Below, in pieces: positions 57,762 to 64,000 of a stretch of DNA of 64,000 bases. The notes beneath the pieces are model-generated. The model worked only from the letters and a program-made list of their open reading frames with translations, did not search any database and was not told the origin of the DNA. The stretch spans positions 24,302 through 88,301 of the IMG/VR virus record IMGVR_UViG_3300014050_000012; one strand, 5' to 3'. Position numbers and translations under genes: made by a program. This DNA comes from a virus. Each line of letters begins with the position of its first letter. The stretch's first letter is position 1.

Positions 57762-60700
57762 ATGTCAAATTTAGATTGTAATATATTTCAAGCTTCTTTT
57801 GTACAAAAAGCCCCTGAAATTAATAAATGGAATCTACAGTTAGACTGGCTAAAATCTTTGATTCCAGCTTTCGATACTAAAACTAGTGGAATTTGGCAGC
57901 CAATCGTAATATCTAGAAATAATAGTAATTCTATAGAATATGGTAAATTATTAAGTAATCCATATAATACTGAAGATCAACGAATAGCTCCATGTAATTG
58001 TAGTACCGGCACTGCTGTTGTAGCAAGGAATGTTCAGCAAAAAATTGCTTTATTTGGAACATCTTTGGGTGGCGACCCGGAAGATGGTATTTTTTGTAAT
58101 TATTGTGAAAGTATTCGCGTAGAAGATCCCAAATATAATAATTGCATTGTAAATATTAATTATATTCCTAAAGAACCCGGTATAGACCAAAAAGTATTAA
58201 CATGGCCATTTGATGGAGATGCGGCAGAATCCAACGGCGATCCTACAATTTTTAAACCTAATTGTTGTCAAGGTGGATGTGATACTAGAGCATTAACGGA
58301 TGATTTAACTCCAAAAATTCCTTACTTATATACTAGTTATCATTATAATTTTAGAGATTTTAAGCATCATCAGCAATTTCCAGCTATTACTAATCCTGGT
58401 CTTGGATACGAAAAGTTTGGTAAATATAATGGTATATATGATGATATTACTATTAATAATATGAATTTACATATAGATTGGGTTTTGGAACCTAGAATAG
58501 GAGAAATAGAACCTCCTCAAAACTATGCAGATACTAATCATGTTAATATATATTCTCATAAAAAATCTTATAAAAATTATTTAATGCAGAATAAAACATG
58601 TGGTAATTTCATTTTAACAAAAGTTAATACGTCCGCTCCTGGGTCTATATCAGAATTACAGTCGCAAAGAATGCCTAAAATTAGTGGTATACATTTAGGT
58701 TCCGGCGTTTCTGCCCATCGGTCTATGCCAATAACAAAGTTAATTCCAACAGTGGATAAATTTACCATACCGTACGGCATCAGAGATTCTACTCACTGGA
58801 ATATTTTCTTAAAGGAGCCTTTTGATAAAGAGGGTGGATTATGGAAATGGCATATTAATTCTGGAATTATTGGATGGTATAGATATTATGATAAAGATAG
58901 ACAAAACGATACTAGACCAATACCACAAATTGATCTTTACATTAGCGATGGAGATGTTTTTTTTGCCACTAATGATGGTCCAGAACCACTTGCCATGCCC
59001 GGATCAAATAGTAATTGTTATCCCAAATCATGTCCATCTGGTTTAAAATTAACGAATTATACTAATTTAAGCTCATCTGGCATGACTGTTGTACCTAGTG
59101 GATCAGAGTTTATATATATATCACAAAATTTATATGCTCAAACATATAAATATATGAATAAAATTATAGATGTATATAAAAATAAATCTTCATCTTTAGT
59201 ATATAGAGATATATTATATTCTGCTGCTATTTTATCAACTGGACCAGTATTTGATGGTATCACAGTAGATGTTTATACTACTGGTAATTATTCTCAAAAT
59301 GCAAGACAAGAATTTATTGATCTTATTAATAAAAGACCTGAAAATACAGGCACAATAACATTAGAAGAAGTTAACTCCTACTATTCTAGTGATCAGCCCA
59401 GAGATATATATGGTAGGAATGCTGATTTGGTTATGAGGTTGACTAATAAGCCAATGTTATCACACAATGATTTAAATATTATACAAACCACTGGGGACCT
59501 GGTAAATACGCTAATTCATAAATATGGGGGATATTTATGGTTAAATAAAAATTCCACAGGTAGTGTATTGATCAATAAAAAAGCTTATCCAAATCTTGCA
59601 ATAGATATTAATTTTGAGCCGGTTATAAAACATAGCGATACATTTAATGCTGCTGTGCCACGCAATAGACTAGATTGTTCATCCACTATTAGAGGAACCA
59701 CTAAAGTATTTTCTTATGATCAAAAATTTAATATAAGTAATGCTAGTATAAGTAGTCGTATCTTAGATCAAGGATTAGTTTATAACGCAGTATGTGATAC
59801 CGGGACAGGAAGACCGGTATCTAGAATTACTGATGCTGCTAATACTATGAGCGTTTTTGCTAATGATCAAAGAATACATACCCAAGCTATGTGGGAATCT
59901 CAAACAAAATTTGAAGATATCTATTCTAGATTCCCATCCGTATCATCCACTCTAGATCCAACATTTCAAAATTTACAATTTACCAAAGATCCATGGGATG
60001 ATACTAATGTATACTTTTTAGCATCAGATGGACAATATAGACATAAAAGAACCTATAATGCTATTATAGGACATCCGGCTATAGATCTTGTTGCTTTTCA
60101 TAAAGATGGTGGCTTTTACTACGATAGTTCAGCTCTGAATAAATATCCTGGTACTGGTACTGTTGCTTTTATTAAAAATTTTCGTATTAATAATAGAAAA
60201 ACATCGCCCTTTGTAGAGTTTAAAACATATGATGTTGGCTTAAAATTTTATGATATAGATATATATAAGCTTAGAGATGCAGATAATTTATCTTGCAATA
60301 CTATGCCATTGGATCAGTCTTGTAAGTGCTGGGATTTGGATATAGTACAAAATTATCCATATAAATGTAATAATAATGGTCCTGTTGTTTTAGAAACACC
60401 AGACCTGTATACGCCCTATCTATCAACAGCTTCTAATCCAATAAAAGCATACGGAGGATTTCCAGCTGAAAAAGTCCAAGAGCTTTTGGGAGATTTTAGG
60501 TTCTCAAATCATCCTGGTATTGGTGCTAATTTAGATTTTACTAATAAAGTTTTGAATCCTGTCAATAATTTTGGTTGTAAATATACTGCTGGCATTATGC
60601 TGTATACTCTTACAAATTCTACATGGAAAGTTAGATTGCCAGATTGGGATCTAAATGATGCTGATGTATGGGTTTATTCTGCTGATGGAGATATTTTTGG

Positions 60701-63700
60701 CGATAGAAATGCTACATTATTAATTATTAATGGCATAGAAGTTCATCCTAATACTCAGGTTAATCTGGGTAAAATTGGTAGAGACCTAACTATTGTGGCT
60801 AGAAATATTTTTCTAGACGCTATATTTGGAGATAATCATCCTTCTTTATATAGTCCTAATATTTTTCCATGCTCTTATGAAAGAGAAACAATATCAATAA
60901 ATACTCCTGTCACAGCAAAGGTCAGATCAATTAGTGTGATATTCGGTAGAGTTCCATCACAATCTAAAGTAGTATTTTCTTTACCGTCTATATCCAAAAT
61001 GACCAGTGTTAGTGCTGCTAAGTTTGATCCAAATAGCGGAATAATAGGAGGTGAACAAGGATCTACTCTGGAACTTAAAAATAATGGAATGTTTACTTTT
61101 GGTTACGATGATAGGACATTTAATAACTCTGTTAATTATAATACTTCTCATAAAACTTATTCTGGAGTAATATCATTAAATGAAGCATTTAGACTACAAA
61201 CATTATTGGAGTTATTAGATAGTACTAAAAAATTAAGACTATATGTTAAATTAAATAGTAGTTGGTATGAATATCAAGATCATAGAACATTCGGGTATTA
61301 TAATAAAAATATCGACGAACAATATATAGGATGGCCATACATATTTTCAGAAAATCATCTAACAAGTGTTGAAGAATCTATTGGTCCTTTTATACCAGCA
61401 ATTCCAAAAGTGCCACTAGAGATGATATATGTGTTTAACGATCTTGGTGTTCAGTCCGGAAATATGCCTAAAGACTATTATCCATATTTATCTTTTGGTT
61501 TTTTTAGAAATGTGCAAGATAAGAAAACTATCTATATACCAGGATCAAGAGCATATTTTGCATTATTGGATAATGATACTAAAGATACCATAAATAACGA
61601 AGATTTTATAGATTATAAACATGAATCTTATTATGGTTATGTTGCACATTCGTTAAAGGTGTCTATACCAATAGAGATTAAAAATGATAATAATTCTCCG
61701 TTACAGCCAAATCAAATTATAGAAAAAAGTATAGTTGTTAATCCTAAGCTATTTGTTACTGGACAAATTAATCTTCCATTAATAAATAATATATCTAATA
61801 ATATTTATACAGAGCTGAAATTATCTGCCGATCTGCCGAATAGTTTAATTAATGGTTCTTTCTCTGTTAGTGGTAGTAATAGCGATCAACAATTATATAG
61901 TTTGACTTCTTTTGCGTCTGTTCCTCTTATAAATGCGCAAGATACTAATATTATTAGTTTATTTGGTAATACTGGTTCTATAGATATTGGTGGATTGTCT
62001 AAGTTTTCTTCTTTATGGTCAGATAAGTATTATTTATCAAATATGGATATATTAAATAGTCCATTTATAAATAATGCTATTAATCAAGCATATGCTCCAT
62101 ATATATATGATAATCTTTTATCTCATTTAATATCAAATAATTTAATAAAATCACAATATAGAATTAGCAATAGTGGCACAAGCATATCATCTGGTATAAT
62201 GATGTGGCGCGTTCAAACTCAGGGTAATGATACTTCGCCTTTGAGTGCAACAAAAATAATTTCAACCACCGGGACTGGATTATCCTACTATATTCATAGG
62301 CCATTTAGTCTTAATGATAAATTTAATTTTGATCATATAGCTAGAGTTAACGATAAATATGATGGTTCGGCATCAAAATATAATCTATATAAAAATCAAA
62401 ATGGACTTATAGATATAAATTTAGTTTCGCAATTAGATAGTAATGAAGGAGAAGAAGAAGAAGAACCAGATACTTTTGCTGATGCTTTAAGATTGTATAA
62501 TAGCACAAAAAATATTAGATATCCTTTTGGTATATTACAAATGAGTGGTCTTCACAAGCCAGTATATTTTACTCCTCCTACAGGAGCTGTTTTTGATAAA
62601 GTTCCTTTCTTTTTGGATTTGAATCCTAAATTTTTCTTAAAACCAGTACCAGTATCGACAGAAAACGGTATTGTTATTTATAGCGATGATTTTGCTATAA
62701 ATGATCCTTATGATGTTTATGCTGGTATTAGAATAGAGTCTACAATAAATCCTGGCGTGGATACATCACAATGCACAAATATTATTACTCCAAATATCGG
62801 GGCGCCACCAATATTAGCTGATGGTGGTCCTTTTGATTGGTCGAAGTTTAGTAGAGCTATAACTTATGGAAATCCTTATACAACGTATGATATCCTTTGC
62901 GACACGGATAATGGGGGGCCTTGTGTAAAACCTGCGTTAGGTGGTCCAGGATTAAGAACTACATCAATAGGCAAATTTAATATTAGTACTAAATACTATA
63001 ATTATAGTTATAAATATAAAAATATAAGCGAATTACCAAATGAAAATATAGAAGTAGCATTTGGAATAGATGCTGGATTGTATACTAGTATAGGGTCTAA
63101 TAAAAGTATACCTCAAGTTGTAAGAACCAAGTTTGAAACTTATACTCCATTATTTCCTGATATTAATTTATTGGGTAGTACTTCTTGTATTGGTGGCCAA
63201 TCTTTTGTTCCTTTAGAAAGAAATTTACGATCTTGGGATAGTACATTTCAATCTGAAATATCAAGCCATTTAACCAATAATATTACTATAGATACTTGGG
63301 CTAATGAGTTAATATTTAGAACGCTATATGGATCAAAAGAAGATGTCGGATTTAATGATATTTCTAAAAAATCATCTCAGAATGTTATTAGTAGAACTAG
63401 TATTTTAGATAATCTTATCAACAATACTGATAGTAGTTTACAATATTTATATGATAGTATTCCTATGGATTATGATACTGCATCTACAGCAGAAAATATT
63501 ACAATCAATGGTGCTATTAGTATTTATGGTAAGGGTGCTGTTGGCGATAATATTCAGTTCTATTATAATGATGAATTATTTAATATTAGAATAAAGGAAG
63601 ATGATCAGGCTGTGTATGTTGAGTGTGAAGAATTGGGTGCTAAAGGAATGTTATGGGAAAAGTTTAGTAGAAGCGTTTCGTATTTTCTAAGACAGGCTGG

Positions 63701-64000
63701 CTCTAATGCTAGCAGTATTATAGGTGAAGGAACTTCTGAAAAAGTTGTGGGAACTTGTAGAACTGCTGCAAGCACTAGCGTTGGTGTTCAATGTGTCTGC
63801 GCAGGAGACAATTCATATGTTCAGGGTTTGTATCCAACGTGCTCTAGTCCTGGGATGTGTTATGTCGGATGTATAGATTCAACAAATGATTTTTATCCAT
63901 CACCAATAGGTGGTAGTTGGCCATCTTTTTTTACAGAACCGTGTACAGCATTTTCTATTAAAGATAAAAATTCTAATGAAGATAGTGGGCCAATAGATAG
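57762..64000 (+). CDS. Very large tail-tip/baseplate-region protein, partial (3' end beyond window)
   Basis: ATG at 57762 follows a GGGAGAT ribosome site inside the previous gene's end. The frame is open to the window edge, giving at least 2,079 residues. I checked the frame at several points and found no stop. N-terminal cysteine clusters (APCNCSTG, FCNYCESI, NCCQGGC) suggest zinc or disulfide sites. The body is rich in Asn, Ser, Asp and Tyr and looks like repeated beta domains. One segment has a glutamate run (GEEEEEPDT) as a linker, and cysteines return near the window end (GVQCVCAGD, PGMCYVGC). I see no catalytic motif. It continues the run of giant tip proteins and may carry receptor-binding or baseplate functions. 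Confidence 0.55.
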   Translation, partial: MSNLDCNIFQASFVQKAPEINKWNLQLDWLKSLIPAFDTKTSGIWQPIVISRNNSNSIEYGKLLSNPYNTEDQRIAPCNCSTGTAVVARNVQQKIALFGTSLGGDPEDGIFCNYCESIRVEDPKYNNCIVNINYIPKEPGIDQKVLTWPFDGDAAESNGDPTIFKPNCCQGGCDTRALTDDLTPKIPYLYTSYHYNFRDFKHHQQFPAITNPGLGYEKFGKYNGIYDDITINNMNLHIDWVLEPRIGEIEPPQNYADTNHVNIYSHKKSYKNYLMQNKTCGNFILTKVNTSAPGSISELQSQRMPKISGIHLGSGVSAHRSMPITKLIPTVDKFTIPYGIRDSTHWNIFLKEPFDKEGGLWKWHINSGIIGWYRYYDKDRQNDTRPIPQIDLYISDGDVFFATNDGPEPLAMPGSNSNCYPKSCPSGLKLTNYTNLSSSGMTVVPSGSEFIYISQNLYAQTYKYMNKIIDVYKNKSSSLVYRDILYSAAILSTGPVFDGITVDVYTTGNYSQNARQEFIDLINKRPENTGTITLEEVNSYYSSDQPRDIYGRNADLVMRLTNKPMLSHNDLNIIQTTGDLVNTLIHKYGGYLWLNKNSTGSVLINKKAYPNLAIDINFEPVIKHSDTFNAAVPRNRLDCSSTIRGTTKVFSYDQKFNISNASISSRILDQGLVYNAVCDTGTGRPVSRITDAANTMSVFANDQRIHTQAMWESQTKFEDIYSRFPSVSSTLDPTFQNLQFTKDPWDDTNVYFLASDGQYRHKRTYNAIIGHPAIDLVAFHKDGGFYYDSSALNKYPGTGTVAFIKNFRINNRKTSPFVEFKTYDVGLKFYDIDIYKLRDADNLSCNTMPLDQSCKCWDLDIVQNYPYKCNNNGPVVLETPDLYTPYLSTASNPIKAYGGFPAEKVQELLGDFRFSNHPGIGANLDFTNKVLNPVNNFGCKYTAGIMLYTLTNSTWKVRLPDWDLNDADVWVYSADGDIFGDRNATLLIINGIEVHPNTQVNLGKIGRDLTIVARNIFLDAIFGDNHPSLYSPNIFPCSYERETISINTPVTAKVRSISVIFGRVPSQSKVVFSLPSISKMTSVSAAKFDPNSGIIGGEQGSTLELKNNGMFTFGYDDRTFNNSVNYNTSHKTYSGVISLNEAFRLQTLLELLDSTKKLRLYVKLNSSWYEYQDHRTFGYYNKNIDEQYIGWPYIFSENHLTSVEESIGPFIPAIPKVPLEMIYVFNDLGVQSGNMPKDYYPYLSFGFFRNVQDKKTIYIPGSRAYFALLDNDTKDTINNEDFIDYKHESYYGYVAHSLKVSIPIEIKNDNNSPLQPNQIIEKSIVVNPKLFVTGQINLPLINNISNNIYTELKLSADLPNSLINGSFSVSGSNSDQQLYSLTSFASVPLINAQDTNIISLFGNTGSIDIGGLSKFSSLWSDKYYLSNMDILNSPFINNAINQAYAPYIYDNLLSHLISNNLIKSQYRISNSGTSISSGIMMWRVQTQGNDTSPLSATKIISTTGTGLSYYIHRPFSLNDKFNFDHIARVNDKYDGSASKYNLYKNQNGLIDINLVSQLDSNEGEEEEEPDTFADALRLYNSTKNIRYPFGILQMSGLHKPVYFTPPTGAVFDKVPFFLDLNPKFFLKPVPVSTENGIVIYSDDFAINDPYDVYAGIRIESTINPGVDTSQCTNIITPNIGAPPILADGGPFDWSKFSRAITYGNPYTTYDILCDTDNGGPCVKPALGGPGLRTTSIGKFNISTKYYNYSYKYKNISELPNENIEVAFGIDAGLYTSIGSNKSIPQVVRTKFETYTPLFPDINLLGSTSCIGGQSFVPLERNLRSWDSTFQSEISSHLTNNITIDTWANELIFRTLYGSKEDVGFNDISKKSSQNVISRTSILDNLINNTDSSLQYLYDSIPMDYDTASTAENITINGAISIYGKGAVGDNIQFYYNDELFNIRIKEDDQAVYVECEELGAKGMLWEKFSRSVSYFLRQAGSNASSIIGEGTSEKVVGTCRTAASTSVGVQCVCAGDNSYVQGLYPTCSSPGMCYVGCIDSTNDFYPSPIGGSWPSFFTEPCTAFSIKDKNSNEDSGPID

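Noticed and set aside
57762-59046. Separate small genes at 58577-58780 (-) and 58822-59046 (+)
   Set aside because: Both are out of frame within the long open frame that starts at 57762 and runs to the window end.
1-64000. Recoded stop codons (alternative genetic code), as in some huge gut phages
   Set aside because: TAA, TAG and TGA all terminate genes at sensible positions next to following starts, and the longest frames need no stop readthrough.

Overview
The window is part of the late structural region of a large tailed bacteriophage (Caudoviricetes), probably an uncultured one. The sequence is very AT-rich, genes are packed with gaps of a few bases or ATGA overlaps, almost everything is on the + strand, and TAA, TAG and TGA all end genes, so the code is the standard one. 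A tail-tube-like protein, a 4,706-residue tape measure and neck-type proteins are present and no sheath gene is seen, so a long-tailed, siphovirus-like particle is most likely. A contractile tail cannot be excluded from this window. No tRNA, CRISPR array, transposase, replication gene, capsid or terminase gene was seen. The host cannot be named.

Layout. (1) 1-8022: adhesion module. It holds the end of a fibre with an S74-type chaperone tail, two small genes, a 1,278-residue fibre with fibronectin III, LCCL-like and discoidin-like domains, and three tandem paralogues with a shared N-terminal part and variable cysteine-rich C-termini. (2) 8023-10202, minus strand: a small sulfotransferase and a HAD-family protein, the only reverse genes. 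(3) 10265-24546: a small Cys/His protein, then fibre and adhesin genes including a 3,708-residue giant with collagen-like, tail-repeat, YadA-like and Ig-like parts. (4) 24562-30120: neck or connector candidates, the tail tube, and small genes in the position of tail-assembly chaperones. (5) 30203-44323: the tape measure. (6) 44356 to the end: four very large distal-tail, baseplate or fibre proteins, the last running off the window.

How the parts work together. The connectors, tube, chaperones and tape measure build the tail. The proteins after the tape measure probably form the tip and baseplate. The proteins before the connectors supply surface-binding fibres.

The most unusual feature is the tape measure. 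Between its normal N-terminal scaffold and its coiled-coil C-terminal half it carries about 1,600 residues divided by short F-A-x-G-G punctuation motifs. The intervals contain a complete HAD phosphatase motif set, an HExxH metallopeptidase site, an ADP-ribosyltransferase-like motif and a papain-like Cys/His motif. This looks like a tape measure carrying a row of effector-type enzyme domains. A second striking feature is a GC-rich C-terminal module spliced into one of the three cysteine-rich paralogues, starting exactly at a 51-base block shared with its neighbour.
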